From Aphanothece saxicola GSE-SYN-MK-01-06B (lineage in GTDB: Bacteria > Cyanobacteriota > Cyanobacteriia > PCC-6307 > Cyanobiaceae): DNA of 64,000 bases. The stretch lies in the NCBI GenBank assembly GCA_019359745.1, contig JAHHGT010000009.1:62001-126000 (forward strand), in the 5' to 3' direction. Both the position numbers and the translations under genes were made by a program. The notes beneath the pieces were generated by a model. The model was not told where the DNA came from and searched no databases. It saw only the letters and a program-made list of their open reading frames with translations. Of this stretch, positions 27,645 through 37,628 are shown one piece after another (position 1 is the stretch's first letter; the number at the start of each line of letters is the position of its first letter).

Positions 27645-28390
27645 GCGGCCAGGCCGAGGAACGCCACAGCGGTGTCCGTGAAGCTGTAGCGGCAGGGAAG
27701 CACCTCCACCCCGGCCGCCACGGCCGTGCGGAACAGCTCCCCGTAGCGGGGGTCGGCACTGTCCCCCGGCGCGAAGCGGCTCACGTCGCCGCGGCTCAGG
27801 CACGGCACCAGCACCGCCCGGGCCCCTGGCACCAGGGCCGTGAGCTCCACCAGATGCTTCTGGCCCCGTTCGGTGACTGTGTCGGGAAACAGGGCCAGAT
27901 CGCCATCGCTCCAGGTCGTGTTCTTCACCTCCACATAGATCGGCCGTGGATCGGCGGCCCCCGCCGCCGGCGTCAGCAGCAGATCGATCCGGCTGCGGCG
28001 TCCCTCGCCGTAGGGCACCTCGGCCCGCACGCTGCCGATGGGGCCCAGCCAGGCCTCCAGGCTGCCCGCCTCGATCGTGGCCCGCACCAGCCGGTTGGGC
28101 AGCGCCGTGTTGACGCCCACCCACACCAGGCCACCGCCATGGGCGCCCACCTGGGCCTGTTCCCAGGTCCAGGCCAGCTTGCGGCTGGGTGAGGGGTCGT
28201 GGCGCAGGCGCACCCGCCCGCCCGGCAGCAGCACTCCGGTCATGGGCCCGGTGTTGGGGCAGTGGGCCGTGACCGTCTGGCCATCGTCCAGCGCCACATC
28301 GGCCAGGAAGCGCTTGTAGCGCTTCAGCAGCACGCCTTCCACCAGCGGACCGGTTGGGAGCACGGGCACGGCAACGGTGGCTGGGGCCAT
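27632..28390 (-). CDS. sfsA: SfsA family DNA/RNA nuclease
   Basis: A 252-residue protein (ATG 28390; another in-frame ATG is at 28420). The family signature AHCPNTGPMTGVLLPGG follows an OB-like N-terminal domain. The PD-(D/E)XK-like site is RRSRIDLLL followed by IYVEVKNTTW. SfsA was first described as a sugar fermentation stimulation protein in E. coli, but the nuclease fold suggests nucleic-acid processing. It is divergent from murJ, 66 bp away. Confidence 0.9.
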   Translation of the reverse strand: MAPATVAVPVLPTGPLVEGVLLKRYKRFLADVALDDGQTVTAHCPNTGPMTGVLLPGGRVRLRHDPSPSRKLAWTWEQAQVGAHGGGLVWVGVNTALPNRLVRATIEAGSLEAWLGPIGSVRAEVPYGEGRRSRIDLLLTPAAGAADPRPIYVEVKNTTWSDGDLALFPDTVTERGQKHLVELTALVPGARAVLVPCLSRGDVSRFAPGDSADPRYGELFRTAVAAGVEVLPCRYSFTDTAVAFLGLAAQAW

Positions 28391-28456
28391 GGGATCGGGT
28401 GCCCGAGGAAGGAGGGCCATACTGCCGTGCGTCCCGATGGGCACTGCCCCGCCGCC

Positions 28457-30061
28457 ATGGCCCGATCCCTGCGCCGGATTGCCCTGATCGTGGGGGCGGC
28501 CACGGCCCTCAGCAAGGTGGCCGGTCTGGTGCGTCAGCAGGTGATCGCCGCTGCCTTCGGCGTCGGGGCGGCCTACGACGCCTACAACTACGCCTACGTG
28601 CTGCCGGGCTTCCTGCTGATCCTGCTCGGCGGCATCAACGGGCCCTTCCACAGCGCCATGGTGAGCGTGCTGGCCCGGCGGCCGCGCCACGAGGGTGCCC
28701 ATGTGCTGGCCAGCATCAACACCCTGGTGGGCGCGGGCCTGATCGTCGTCACGGTGCTGCTGCTGGTGGCCGCCGATCCGCTCATCGATCTGGTCGGTCC
28801 AGGCCTGGATCCGGAGCGCCATGCCCTGGCCGTGCTCCAGCTGCGCTGGATGGCGCCGATGGCCCTGTTCGCGGGCCTGATCGGGCTCGGCTTCGGCGCC
28901 CTCAACGCCGCCGACGTGTTCTGGCTGCCTTCGGTGAGCCCTCTTCTCTCCAGCGTTGCCGTCATCGGCGGCATCGGCCTGCTCTGGTGGCAATTGGGCA
29001 GCAGCATCACCCTGCCCGCCACGGCGGTGATCGGTGGGGTGGTGCTGGCCGCCAGCACCACGGTGGGGGCGATCCTGCAATGGCTGATCCAGTTGCCGGC
29101 CCTGGCCAAGGAGGGTCTCAACCGGCTGCAGCTGGTCTGGGACTGGCGTGATCCCGGCGTGCGGGAAGTGCTGCAGGTGATGGGTCCGGCCACCCTCTCC
29201 TCGGGGATGCTGCAGATCAACGTGTTCGTGTCCCTGTTCTTCGCCTCGGGCATGCCGGCGGCGGCGGCGGGTCTGGGGTACGCCAACCTGCTGGTGCAGA
29301 CGCCCCTTGGCCTGCTCTCCAATGTGCTGCTGGTGCCGCTGCTGCCGGTGTACGCCCGGCTCACGGCACCGCAGGACCGGCCCGAGCTGATCGGCCGCAT
29401 CCGCCAGGGGCTGATGCTTTCCAACGCCACGATGCTGCCCCTGGGGGCGTTGATGGTGGCCCTGGCGGTGCCGATCGTGGCCCTCATCTACCAGCGCGGC
29501 GCCTTCGACCGCAGCGCCGCCACCCTGGTGGGCCAGCTGCTGATGGCCTACGGCATCGGCATGCCGGCCTACCTGGGCCGGGACGTGCTGGTGCGTGTCT
29601 TCTATGCCCTCGGCGACGGCAACACCCCCTTCCGCTGGTCGTTGGCCGGGATCGGGCTCAATGCCCTCTTCTGCTGGGCCTTCACCGGCGGCCCCACCCC
29701 CGCCTGGGGCAACCAGCTGCCGATGCTGAACGCCGGCGCCGCTGGCCTGGTGCTGGCCACCGTGGCGGTGAACCTGATCACCTGCGTCGGGCTGCTGCTG
29801 GCCCTGAGCCGCCGGCTCGGGGGCCTGCCCCTGCGGCTCTGGGCCGCCGACAGCGGCAAGCTGCTGCTGGCCGCCGTGGCCGGCGGGGCCGCCTGCTGGT
29901 GGCTCTCCCTGGCCGTGGCCTGGCCCCCCGGTCTGGGGGGCCTGCTGCTCCAGAACGTGATCTGCAGTGCCCTGGCCGTGGGTCTCTACGGACTGCTGTC
30001 GAGCCTCGCCGGCGTGCCCGAGGCCTGCCAGCTGCTGCGGATGGTGCGCCGCCGGGCCTAG
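28457..30061 (+). CDS. murJ: Lipid II flippase MurJ
   Basis: A 534-residue MOP-superfamily membrane protein that flips lipid II across the plasma membrane for peptidoglycan synthesis. It has about fourteen hydrophobic segments. Family blocks are ATALSKVAGLVRQQVIAAAFG at the start, PGFLLILLGGINGPFHSAM, and VYARLTAPQDRPEL and YQRGAFDRSAATLVGQLL further on. The ATG at 28457 gives the usual basic N-terminus; the upstream extension covers the sfsA start region and is rejected. Its TAG shares CTAG with the convergent small gene. Confidence 0.95.
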   Translation: MARSLRRIALIVGAATALSKVAGLVRQQVIAAAFGVGAAYDAYNYAYVLPGFLLILLGGINGPFHSAMVSVLARRPRHEGAHVLASINTLVGAGLIVVTVLLLVAADPLIDLVGPGLDPERHALAVLQLRWMAPMALFAGLIGLGFGALNAADVFWLPSVSPLLSSVAVIGGIGLLWWQLGSSITLPATAVIGGVVLAASTTVGAILQWLIQLPALAKEGLNRLQLVWDWRDPGVREVLQVMGPATLSSGMLQINVFVSLFFASGMPAAAAGLGYANLLVQTPLGLLSNVLLVPLLPVYARLTAPQDRPELIGRIRQGLMLSNATMLPLGALMVALAVPIVALIYQRGAFDRSAATLVGQLLMAYGIGMPAYLGRDVLVRVFYALGDGNTPFRWSLAGIGLNALFCWAFTGGPTPAWGNQLPMLNAGAAGLVLATVAVNLITCVGLLLALSRRLGGLPLRLWAADSGKLLLAAVAGGAACWWLSLAVAWPPGLGGLLLQNVICSALAVGLYGLLSSLAGVPEACQLLRMVRRRA

Positions 30062-30315
30062 GTGAGCCTCACCTGGCGCTCCTCGCGGACCTGCACGGGA
30101 ATCTCCAGGTGGGAGCGGCCGATCATCTGGGGGCCGTCGATCGAGAAGATCCGGGCTTCGATGCCGAAATCGCGGAAGGCGGTCTCCAGTTCCTGAATCA
30201 GGACCTTTTCCACCTGGGCCTCCGCATCGACCACCTTGCCGATCAGACGACCCCCGAGCCTGCCGATGCGCTGGCGCACCACGTCGCGGGCATTGGTGAC
30301 TTCGATGACCAGCAC
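30058..30315 (-). CDS. Conserved hypothetical protein
   Basis: An 85-residue soluble protein with no recognised domain. It has an alternating plan of strand (MLVIEVTNAR), basic helix (VVRQRIGRLGGRLIGKVVDAEAQVEKVLIQELE), and strands (IEARIFSIDGP, HLEIPVQVREERQVRL). Similar short proteins next to murJ exist in picocyanobacteria as far as I recall. Its stop overlaps murJ by 4 bp at CTAG. It is separated by 56 bp from the DUF3181 gene upstream on the same strand and could be in the same transcript. Confidence 0.65.
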   Translation of the reverse strand: MLVIEVTNARDVVRQRIGRLGGRLIGKVVDAEAQVEKVLIQELETAFRDFGIEARIFSIDGPQMIGRSHLEIPVQVREERQVRLT

Positions 30316-30371
30316 GACCCGCCTGCGTGGGGCGTCACCCTATCGGTAGAGGGGGCTTCTGGCTGCGCGTG

Positions 30372-30659
30372 TCAGCAAAAGGGTTGCAGCACGTCTTCGA
30401 GATCCCGCAGTTGGCCGGCGGGCACGAGCCGGGCCAGGGGCAGGCGCGTGCCGCCGCCGCCGATCGGCACCTGCACCGCCTCCAGGGCCTGGCGGGCACA
30501 GACCTCGGCGCCCTGGTCAAGCCGGGCGGCGCACTCGATCGCCAGGATCTGGGCCAGGCCCGCATCGCCCAGGTACAGATGCCAGCCGGCCACCTGCACG
30601 TAGAGCCGATCGGCGATCGCGCGGGTCAGTTCTTCGAGATCGGCGGCGGCAAGCGTCAT
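30372..30659 (-). CDS. DUF3181 family protein
   Basis: A 95-residue cyanobacterial protein of unknown function. LEELTRAIADRLYVQVAGWHLYLGDAGL is the typical core, followed by a stretch with two cysteines and a Gly-rich turn (PIGGGGTRLPL). It is soluble. Its ATG overlaps the stop of the upstream gene as ATGA, so the two are co-translated. Confidence 0.8.
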   Translation of the reverse strand: MTLAAADLEELTRAIADRLYVQVAGWHLYLGDAGLAQILAIECAARLDQGAEVCARQALEAVQVPIGGGGTRLPLARLVPAGQLRDLEDVLQPFC

Positions 30660-30895
30660 GGCTGGGGCTGGGGGCGTTGCAGCACCACCACGCTGCCATG
30701 GATCAGCAGCAGCCCGGCCCAGCCGAGCGTCAACCAGTTCAGGTGGGACCAGGGGTGCCGCATCCCCTGGACGAACCAGAGGCCGCTGTTCACGGCGGCG
30801 AACAGGGCGGCATGGAGGGTGAGGTTCACGATTCGCGCGAAGTGCCGATAAGTGGGATCGTCGGGATCGGCGGGGCCGTACCAGCGGATCGGCAT
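30656..30895 (-). CDS. 2TM domain-like small membrane protein
   Basis: A 79-residue protein. MPIRWYGPADPDDPTYRHFAR is a cytoplasmic start. Two hydrophobic segments follow (NLTLHAALFAAVNSGLWFV and NWLTLGWAGLLLIHGSVVVL), separated by a short loop with HPWSHLN. This plan matches the 2TM domain family, whose role is unknown. The ATG at 30895 is used; a longer start at 30973 would add a Ser/Pro-rich leader. It is coupled to DUF3181 by a 4-bp overlap. Confidence 0.7.
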   Translation of the reverse strand: MPIRWYGPADPDDPTYRHFARIVNLTLHAALFAAVNSGLWFVQGMRHPWSHLNWLTLGWAGLLLIHGSVVVLQRPQPQP

Positions 30896-30994
30896 GGGGA
30901 AAGATCTGGGCTCTGAACCGGACCCTATCGGGGCGGGGGTGGCAGGGGCGTTGTTGACGGATCGGCACCCCATGGGGTGAGAATGACCTGGCAG

Positions 30995-31068
30995 GCGCTT
31001 GTAGCTCAGCGGATTAGAGCATCTGACTACGGATCAGAGGGTCGGGAGTTCGAATCTCTCCAGGCGCG
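30995..31068 (+). tRNA. tRNA-Arg (ACG)
   Basis: A 74-nt cloverleaf. Acceptor GCGCTTG (30995-31001) pairs with CAGGCGC (31061-31067), discriminator G. The D-stem is GCTC/GAGC. The anticodon stem TCTGA/TCAGA holds loop CTACGGA, anticodon ACG, read as inosine-CG for CGN arginine codons. The T-arm has TTCGAAT. CCA is not encoded. A terminator follows 12 bp later. Confidence 0.97.
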
Positions 31069-31080
31069 TTCCACCTCTCA

Positions 31081-31104
31081 CCGCCCCACGGGGCGGTTTT
31101 TTTT
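31081..31104 (+). terminator. Intrinsic terminator after tRNA-Arg
   Basis: CCGCCCC and GGGGCGG form a stem at 31081-31096 with a very small loop, followed by eight T (31097-31104). It ends the tRNA-Arg transcript and separates it from glyA. Confidence 0.9.
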
Positions 31105-31186
31105 GGCCGTCCGGCCGGGCACCACGTCTGCGGCCCGGCCAGCCCAGCGCCGTTTGCCTACGATCGGTTTCACCTTGCGTAGCCCC

Positions 31187-32506
31187 ATGGCGGACCGAAT
31201 GGATCACGGCCCTGCTTCCACCTCCTCGAGCGTGGCTGCCATCGACAGCTCCCTGGCCACTGGTGATCCGGCCATTGCCGCCCTGATCGAGAAGGAGCTG
31301 CGGCGCCAGCAGAGTCACCTGGAGCTGATCGCCAGCGAGAACTTCACCTCCCGGGCGGTGATGGAGGCCCAGGGCTCCGTGCTCACCAACAAGTACGCCG
31401 AAGGCCTGCCCCACAAGCGCTACTACGGCGGCTGCGAGCACGTCGACATCATCGAGGAGCTGGCGATCGAGCGGGCCAAGCAGCTGTTCGGTGCCGCCTG
31501 GGCCAACGTCCAGCCCCACAGCGGCGCCCAGGCCAACTTCGCCGTCTTCCTGGCCCTGCTCGAGCCCGGCGACACGATCCTGGGCATGGATCTCTCCCAC
31601 GGCGGCCACCTCACCCACGGCTCCCCGGTGAACGTGTCGGGCAAGTGGTTCAAGGCCGTCCACTACGGCGTCGACCCCGACACCCACCAGCTCAACTTCG
31701 ACACCATCCGGCAGCTGGCCCTGGAGCACCGGCCGAAGCTGATCATCTGCGGCTATTCCGCTTACCCCCGCACCATCGATTTCGCCGCCTTCCGCGCCAT
31801 CGCCGACGAGGTGGGCGCCTACCTGCTGGCCGACATGGCCCACATCGCCGGCCTTGTGGCCTCCGGGGTGCATCCCAGCCCGTTGCCCCACTGCCATGTG
31901 GTCACCACCACCACCCACAAGACCCTGCGGGGCCCCCGGGGTGGCCTGATTCTCTGCAACGACGCCGACTTCGGGCGCCAGTTCGACAAGGCCGTTTTCC
32001 CCGGCTCCCAGGGCGGCCCGCTGGAGCACGTGATCGCCGCCAAGGCCGTGGCCTTCGGGGAAGCGCTGCAGCCGAACTTCCGCAGTTACAGCCAGCAGGT
32101 GGTGCGCAATGCCCAGGCCCTGGCCGAACGCCTCCAGGAGCGGGGCATCGCCGTGGTCTCCGGCGGCACCGACAACCACCTGGTGCTGCTCGATCTGCGC
32201 TCCATCGGACTGACCGGCAAGCTCGCCGACCGCCTGGTCAGCGACGTCAACATCACGGCCAACAAGAACACGGTGCCCTTCGACCCGGAGTCTCCGTTTG
32301 TGACCAGCGGTCTGCGCCTGGGCAGCGCAGCGCTCACCACCCGCGGCTTCGATGCCGAGGCCTTCCGCGAGGTGGCCGATGTGATCGCCGATCGCCTGCT
32401 GCTCCAGGACGATGCCGCGGTCGAGCTGCGTTGCCGGGAACGGGTGGCGTCCCTCTGCGGGCGTTTTCCCCTCTATGGGCGTCAACGTGAGCTCCAGCAC
32501 GCCTGA
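31187..32506 (+). CDS. glyA: Serine hydroxymethyltransferase
   Basis: A 439-residue PLP enzyme converting serine and THF to glycine and methylene-THF, a main source of one-carbon units and part of photorespiratory metabolism. [20 protein letters not shown] is the family start. The PLP lysine lies in [26 protein letters not shown] and [11 protein letters not shown] are present. The ATG at 31187 is chosen because the frame further upstream runs through the tRNA-Arg gene; a second ATG is four codons later. Confidence 0.96.
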   Translation: MADRMDHGPASTSSSVAAIDSSLATGDPAIAALIEKELRRQQSHLELIASENFTSRAVMEAQGSVLTNKYAEGLPHKRYYGGCEHVDIIEELAIERAKQLFGAAWANVQPHSGAQANFAVFLALLEPGDTILGMDLSHGGHLTHGSPVNVSGKWFKAVHYGVDPDTHQLNFDTIRQLALEHRPKLIICGYSAYPRTIDFAAFRAIADEVGAYLLADMAHIAGLVASGVHPSPLPHCHVVTTTTHKTLRGPRGGLILCNDADFGRQFDKAVFPGSQGGPLEHVIAAKAVAFGEALQPNFRSYSQQVVRNAQALAERLQERGIAVVSGGTDNHLVLLDLRSIGLTGKLADRLVSDVNITANKNTVPFDPESPFVTSGLRLGSAALTTRGFDAEAFREVADVIADRLLLQDDAAVELRCRERVASLCGRFPLYGRQRELQHA

Positions 32507-32564
32507 CGGCCCCGTTCACCCGTAACGTGTCGCCTTCAGGACCGCTGTTTTCCGGCCCGTCGAT

Positions 32565-33647
32565 GTGACCCTCGCCTACAGCCCCAACGCGGCGGCCTTG
32601 CTCACGGCCACGGCGGCGGCCCTGCTCACGGCGCTGATCGTGCCGGTGATCCGAAGGATCGGCCTGCGCTGGGGGCTGGTGGATCCGCCCGATGACCGCA
32701 AGCAGCACACCTTGCCCATGGTGCGGCTCGGTGGCGTGGGCATCGTGGCCGGCTTCAGCCTTTCGCTGGCCTGCACCTGGGCCTTCGGTGGCTTCGCCGA
32801 ACTCACTCCCATCAAGGACCAGCTGATCTGGACCACCCTGGCGGGGGCCCTCTGCTATTTCGTCATCGGTCTGGCCGATGACCTGTTCGCCCTGCCTCCC
32901 CTGCCGCGCCTGTTCGGCCAGGTGCTGGTGGCCGCGGCGGTCTGGAACCAGGGCGTGCGCATCGGCAGCATCGACCTGCCGTTCGGCCTGGGGAACTCCT
33001 ACGCCGGGCTGCCGCTGCCGGAGGGGCTGAGTTTGCTGGCCACGGTGGTCTGGCTGGTGGGCATCACCAACGCGATCAACTGGCTGGATGGCCTCGACGG
33101 GCTGGCAGCCGGGGTGAGCGGCATCGCCGCCGTGGGGCTGCTCTCGGTGAGCTTCAGCCTCAGCCAGCCCGCCGCCGGCCTGCTGGCGGCAGCCCTGGCG
33201 GGCAGTTGCCTCGGCTTCCTGCGCCACAACTTCAACCCCGCCCGCATCTTCATGGGGGATGGCGGCTCCTATTTCCTCGGCTTCGCCCTGGCGGCGATCA
33301 GCATCGTGGGTCCGGCCAAACGGCTCACCAGCGTCAGCCTGCTGCTGCCCCTGCTGATCCTGTCCCTGCCCCTGGCCGACATGTCGGCGGTGATCATGGG
33401 CCGCCTCAAGGCCGGCCGCTCTCCCTTCTATCCGGATCGCCGTCACCTGCATCACCGCCTGCTGCGGGCTGGCTTCAGCCACCGCCGCACCGTGGTGGTC
33501 ATCTATGCCTTCACCCAGTGGCTGGCCTCCATCGCCCTGGTGCTGGCCAATGCGGAGATGCGGTTCCTCTGGCTGGCCCTGGCCACGGCGGTGCTGATCG
33601 CCGTGCTGGTGGTCTGCCGCCGCCAGATGCAGCAGGAGGCCAAGTGA
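32565..33647 (+). CDS. WecA/MraY-like polyprenyl-phosphate sugar-1-phosphate transferase
   Basis: A 360-residue membrane protein with about ten helices. The MraY/WecA motifs are [10 protein letters not shown]-like (here [15 protein letters not shown]), [29 protein letters not shown] and [11 protein letters not shown], then [10 protein letters not shown], which is typical of WecA rather than MraY. It would load GlcNAc-1-P or similar onto undecaprenyl phosphate and so start a lipid-linked glycan. The WecG-type enzyme at 15.8 kb could act next. The GTG at 32565 sits inside ATGTG. It overlaps cinA as GTGA. Confidence 0.9.
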   Translation: MTLAYSPNAAALLTATAAALLTALIVPVIRRIGLRWGLVDPPDDRKQHTLPMVRLGGVGIVAGFSLSLACTWAFGGFAELTPIKDQLIWTTLAGALCYFVIGLADDLFALPPLPRLFGQVLVAAAVWNQGVRIGSIDLPFGLGNSYAGLPLPEGLSLLATVVWLVGITNAINWLDGLDGLAAGVSGIAAVGLLSVSFSLSQPAAGLLAAALAGSCLGFLRHNFNPARIFMGDGGSYFLGFALAAISIVGPAKRLTSVSLLLPLLILSLPLADMSAVIMGRLKAGRSPFYPDRRHLHHRLLRAGFSHRRTVVVIYAFTQWLASIALVLANAEMRFLWLALATAVLIAVLVVCRRQMQQEAK

Positions 33648-34918
33648 GCAGCTTCCCCGGCGGCGCCGGGGTGGAAGTGCTCTGCATCGGCACCGAACTG
33701 CTGCTGGGCAACATCGTCAACGGCAATGCCCGCTGGCTGGCCGAACAGCTGGCGGCTCTCGGGGTGGTGCACCACCGCCAGCAGGTGGTCGGCGACAACC
33801 GGGAACGGCTGATCGAAGCGGTGCAACAGGCTTCGGGCCGCTGCCGGGTGCTGATCACCACCGGCGGCCTGGGCCCCACCCCCGACGACCTCACCACCGA
33901 GGCGATTGCGGCGGCCTTCGGAGCCGACCTGGTGGAACACGCTGAAATCTGGGCGGCGATCCAGGCCCGGATCACGGCCCGGGGCCGCCGTGTCGCCGCC
34001 AGCAACCGCAAGCAGGCCCTGTTGCCACGCGGTGCCGCCGTGCTGCCCAACCCCACCGGCACCGCGCCCGGAATGATCTGGACCCCGGTGCCGGGGTTCA
34101 CCGTGCTCACGTTTCCAGGGGTGCCCAGCGAGCTGCGGGCGATGTGGGAGGCCACCGCCGCCCCCTGGCTGCGGGAGGCGGGCCTGGCGGGCGGGGTGTT
34201 CGCCAGCCGCATGCTGCGCTTCTGGGGCGTGGCCGAATCCGACCTGGCGGAACGGGTGCAGGACCTTCTGGCCCTGGAGAACCCCACCGTGGCGCCCTAT
34301 GCCGGGGCGGGGGAGGTGAAGCTGCGCGTCACGGCCAGGGCCGCCGATGGGGCCGCCGCCGCCGCCCTGCTGGCCCCGGTGGAGGCAGAACTGCGTCGCC
34401 GCGGCGGTGCCAGCTGTTTCGGCGCCGATGGTGACAGCCTGGCCTCGGTGGTGCTGGCGGAGCTGGGTCGCAGGGGCGAGACCCTGGCGGTGGCGGAGTC
34501 GTGCACCGGTGGCGGCCTCGGTGCGGCCCTGGTGGCGGTGCCGGGGGCCTCGGAGGTGTTTCTGGGCGGGGTGATCGCCTATGCCAACGCCGTGAAGCAG
34601 GACCTGCTGGGGGTGCCGGCCGCGCTTCTCGAAGCCCATGGGGCGGTGAGCGACCCGGTGGCCGAGGCGATGGCGGCAGGGGCACGGCGCCTGACGGGGG
34701 CGACCTGGGCGGTGGCGGTGACCGGCATCGCCGGGCCCGGCGGTGGCAGTCCTGAAAAACCCCTGGGGCTGGTGCACATCGCCGTGGCCGGCCCTGACGG
34801 CCTCCGCAGCGAGGCGGTGCGCTTCGGCGGTGGCCGCGAGCGCACCTGGATCCAGACGCTGACGGTGGGGGAAAGTCTGAACCGCCTGCGGTTACGGCTG
34901 AACACTGCGGCCATCTGA
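33644..34918 (+). CDS. cinA: CinA family competence/damage-inducible protein
   Basis: A 424-residue protein. The N-terminal MoaB-like domain has [22 protein letters not shown] and [16 protein letters not shown]. The C-terminal CinA domain has [16 protein letters not shown] and [17 protein letters not shown]. In other bacteria these domains act as ADP-ribose pyrophosphatase and NMN deamidase in NAD recycling, and the gene is co-expressed with recA in competent species. The start GTG overlaps the stop of the upstream gene by 4 bp (GTGA). Confidence 0.94.
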   Translation: MSSFPGGAGVEVLCIGTELLLGNIVNGNARWLAEQLAALGVVHHRQQVVGDNRERLIEAVQQASGRCRVLITTGGLGPTPDDLTTEAIAAAFGADLVEHAEIWAAIQARITARGRRVAASNRKQALLPRGAAVLPNPTGTAPGMIWTPVPGFTVLTFPGVPSELRAMWEATAAPWLREAGLAGGVFASRMLRFWGVAESDLAERVQDLLALENPTVAPYAGAGEVKLRVTARAADGAAAAALLAPVEAELRRRGGASCFGADGDSLASVVLAELGRRGETLAVAESCTGGGLGAALVAVPGASEVFLGGVIAYANAVKQDLLGVPAALLEAHGAVSDPVAEAMAAGARRLTGATWAVAVTGIAGPGGGSPEKPLGLVHIAVAGPDGLRSEAVRFGGGRERTWIQTLTVGESLNRLRLRLNTAAI

Positions 34919-35275
34919 TCGGCCCCCATCGGAACATCTGCTGCCCCGGCCGCCAACGATCACAAATCCTGTGGCATGGACTTTTCCCCCCTGCCTGCCA
35001 CTTTTCCCCCGAAACGGGAGGGTTTTTCCACAGGATGCCGGGGGCGGGCGGGAGCTGCCGGAGGGGTCCTCGCGGCTTGCTGCGGGAAAGGCCTTCCCCC
35101 CTTGACCGGACGCACCCCTGCAGGCAGGTCCGACCGCCGCCCCCGACCGGTGGCCGGGAAACCGCCCCCTGCGGTGATTCTCAGCGGCGGTCCCTTGGGA
35201 CCGGACCGGTGAGGTCCGCTTTGACGCCGGGGGGAGCCCCGTGGCCTGATGGGGGGGACCGACGACCAGCGCCGC
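34919..35275. repeat. Intergenic region with a 9-bp inverted repeat enclosing an 11-bp direct repeat
   Basis: ATCCTGTGG (34966-34974) and CCACAGGAT (35028-35036) are perfect inverted copies. Between them ACTTTTCCCCC occurs twice, at 34980-34990 and 35000-35010, exactly 20 bp apart, or two helical turns. The right arm includes TTTTCCACA, which looks like a cyanobacterial DnaA box. The rest of the gap is GC-rich with short Gly/Arg-coding frames and no convincing gene. The element lies upstream of the DUF2811-leuCD genes. Confidence 0.6.
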
Positions 35276-35554
35276 ATGAGCCAGATCCCCGACCACGCTC
35301 CCAGGACCGTGAGCATCGAAAACCAGATGCCGGAGGACCTCTTCGAGGCCATGCGGGAGTTCATCCGGGTGCACCCCCAGTGGGACCAGTACCGGCTCAT
35401 GCAAGCCGCCCTGGCCGGCTTCCTGGTCCAGCACGGCAGCCACGACCGCGCCGTGGCCCGCCACTACCTCGACGGCCTCTTCCGGCGGGAGCCCGCCCCG
35501 GCGGAACAGACGCCTTCTAGGGTGGTTTCAGACCGTCTCGATCCATCCTCTTGA
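35276..35554 (+). CDS. DUF2811 family protein
   Basis: A 92-residue cyanobacterial protein. The core [20 protein letters not shown] followed by [22 protein letters not shown] and [11 protein letters not shown] is the family signature. It looks like a compact helical, possibly ribbon-helix-helix-like protein, which is an inference. The function is unknown. The ATG at 35276 fits; the frame extends a little upstream. Its TGA overlaps the TTG start of leuC, so it may be translated together with leuCD. Confidence 0.8.
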   Translation: MSQIPDHAPRTVSIENQMPEDLFEAMREFIRVHPQWDQYRLMQAALAGFLVQHGSHDRAVARHYLDGLFRREPAPAEQTPSRVVSDRLDPSS

Positions 35555-36999
35555 GCGCCGGCACCCTCTACGACAAGGTCTGGGAGTTGCACCGGGTCGC
35601 CGACCTGCCGGGTGGTGCCACCCAGCTGTTCATCGGGCTGCACCTGATCCATGAGGTCACCAGCCCCCAGGCCTTCGCCGCCCTCGACGACCTGGGCCTG
35701 ACCGTGCGCCATCCCGAGCGCACGGTGGCCACGGTGGACCACATCGTGCCCACGACCTCCCAGGCCCGTCCCTTCGCCGATCCCCTCGCCGAGGCGATGC
35801 TCGCCACCCTGGAGGGCAACTGTGCCCGCCACGGCATCACCCTGCATGGCCTCGGCAGTGGTCGCCAGGGGATCGTTCATGTGATCGCTCCCGAGCTGGG
35901 GCTCACCCAGCCCGGCATGACCGTGGCCTGCGGCGATTCCCACACCTCCACCCACGGCGCCTTCGGCGCCATCGCCTTCGGCATCGGCACCAGCCAGGTG
36001 CGCGACGTTCTCGCCAGCCAGAGCCTGGCGATGGGCAAGCTGAAGGTGCGGCGGATCCGGGTGGACGGGGCCCTGCAGAGCGGCGTCTACGCCAAGGATC
36101 TGGTGCTGCACGTGATCCGGACCCTGGGGGTGAAGGGCGGCGTCGGCTATGCCTACGAGTTCGCCGGACCGGCGATCGAGGCCCTCTCGATGGAGGAGCG
36201 GATGACGCTCTGCAACATGGCCATCGAGGGCGGCGCCCGCTGCGGCTATGTCAACCCCGATGCCGTCACCTTCGCCTACCTGAAGGGGCGGCCCCACGCC
36301 CCCAGCGGCGACGCCTGGGAGCGGGCCGTGGCCTGGTGGAGCTCCCTGGCCTCGGGGCCCGAGGCCAGCTTCGATGATGAGGTGGTGTTTGATGCCGCCA
36401 CGATCGCCCCCACCATCACCTGGGGGATCACGCCGGGCCAGGCCATCGGCGTCGATGAAACGGTGCCCACCCTCGAGCAGACCGAGAGCGACGAGCGGCC
36501 GATCGCCGAGGAGGCCTACCGCTACATGGATCTGCGACCCGGTGCGCCGATCGAGGGGGTGCCGGTGGACGTGTGCTTCATCGGCAGCTGCACCAACGGC
36601 CGCCTCAGCGATCTGCGGGCCGCCGCCGCCGTGGCTCGCGGCCGCCAGGTGGCCGCCGGCATCAAGGCCTTCGTGGTGCCGGGCAGTGAGCAGGTGGCGG
36701 CCGAGGCCGAGGCCGAGGGCCTCGATGCGGTGTTCCGCGCCGCCGGCTTCGAGTGGCGCGAGCCGGGCTGCTCGATGTGTCTGGCCATGAACCCCGACCG
36801 CCTCGAGGGGCGCCAGATCAGCGCCAGTTCCAGCAACCGCAACTTCAAGGGGCGCCAGGGTTCAGCCACCGGCCGCACCCTGCTGATGAGCCCCGCCATG
36901 GTGGCGGCGGCGGCGGTGAGCGGCCACGTGGCCGACGTGCGCCGCCTGGTCGCCGTCCCGACCACCCCACAGCCTGAGCCCGCCAGCACCCGAGCATGA
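35551..36999 (+). CDS. leuC: 3-isopropylmalate dehydratase large subunit
   Basis: A 482-residue aconitase-family protein isomerising 2- to 3-isopropylmalate in leucine synthesis with LeuD. The 4Fe-4S cysteines are in IGSCTNGR and [29 protein letters not shown] and [12 protein letters not shown] are further active-site blocks. The start is TTG at 35551, overlapping the DUF2811 stop. Its own stop overlaps the leuD ATG by 4 bp, as expected for equimolar subunits. Confidence 0.96.
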   Translation: MSAGTLYDKVWELHRVADLPGGATQLFIGLHLIHEVTSPQAFAALDDLGLTVRHPERTVATVDHIVPTTSQARPFADPLAEAMLATLEGNCARHGITLHGLGSGRQGIVHVIAPELGLTQPGMTVACGDSHTSTHGAFGAIAFGIGTSQVRDVLASQSLAMGKLKVRRIRVDGALQSGVYAKDLVLHVIRTLGVKGGVGYAYEFAGPAIEALSMEERMTLCNMAIEGGARCGYVNPDAVTFAYLKGRPHAPSGDAWERAVAWWSSLASGPEASFDDEVVFDAATIAPTITWGITPGQAIGVDETVPTLEQTESDERPIAEEAYRYMDLRPGAPIEGVPVDVCFIGSCTNGRLSDLRAAAAVARGRQVAAGIKAFVVPGSEQVAAEAEAEGLDAVFRAAGFEWREPGCSMCLAMNPDRLEGRQISASSSNRNFKGRQGSATGRTLLMSPAMVAAAAVSGHVADVRRLVAVPTTPQPEPASTRA

Positions 37000-37628
37000 G
37001 CGCCACCCCTTTCCCGGCCGGACCGATCCAGCGCTGCCAGGGCCGCGCCGTGGTCGTGGCCGGCGACGACATCGACACCGACCGGATCATCCCAGCCCGC
37101 TACCTCAAGTGCGTCACCTTCGACGGGCTGGCGGAGGGTGTCTTCGCCGATGACCGCAGCGAGCGGGCCGGCGATCACCCCTTCGACCGGGCCGAGAACC
37201 AGGGCGCGGCGATTCTTGTGGTGAACCGCAACTTCGGCTGCGGCTCCAGCCGCGAACACGCCCCCCAGGCGCTGATGCGCTGGGGCCTGCGGGCGGTGAT
37301 CGGCGAAAGCTTCGCCGAGATCTTCTTCGGCAACTGCCTGGCCCTGGGAATCCCCTGCCTCAGCGCCGACCACGACGCCGTGCTGGCCCTGCAGGCCGCC
37401 ATCGGCGCCCATCCCGGCGCTGTTCTCCAGCTCGATCTCGAACCACCCCGCGTGCGGCTGGACGCCGGCAGCGAGGTCCTGGAATGGCCGCTGACCCTGG
37501 CGGCCGGTCCGCGCCGCATGCTGGTGAGCGGCGAATGGAACGGCACCGCCCAACTGGTGGCCCATGACGGCGAGCTGCGGGCCACCGCCAGCCGGCTGCC
37601 CTACCTGAACAACTTCGCGGCCGCCTAG
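36996..37628 (+). CDS. leuD: 3-isopropylmalate dehydratase small subunit
   Basis: A 210-residue swivel-domain subunit. [16 protein letters not shown] and [22 protein letters not shown] are the substrate-recognition signatures. [15 protein letters not shown] follows. It works with LeuC in a heterodimer. ATGA overlap couples it to leuC. Its TAG shares CTAG with the convergent DUF3769 gene. Confidence 0.96.
   Translation: MSATPFPAGPIQRCQGRAVVVAGDDIDTDRIIPARYLKCVTFDGLAEGVFADDRSERAGDHPFDRAENQGAAILVVNRNFGCGSSREHAPQALMRWGLRAVIGESFAEIFFGNCLALGIPCLSADHDAVLALQAAIGAHPGAVLQLDLEPPRVRLDAGSEVLEWPLTLAAGPRRMLVSGEWNGTAQLVAHDGELRATASRLPYLNNFAAA

Noticed and set aside
30977-31186. N-terminal extension of glyA
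   Set aside because: The extension would translate tRNA-Arg and the terminator behind it. The family start fits ATG 31187.
35022-35034. DnaA box / replication origin
   Set aside because: Only one TTTTCCACA-like copy is present, with no box cluster, AT-rich unwinding region, dnaA or dnaN nearby.
34976-35212. Small + strand frame in the gap before DUF2811
   Set aside because: Gly/Pro/Arg-rich without family features. The repeats in it are better explained as DNA or RNA elements.
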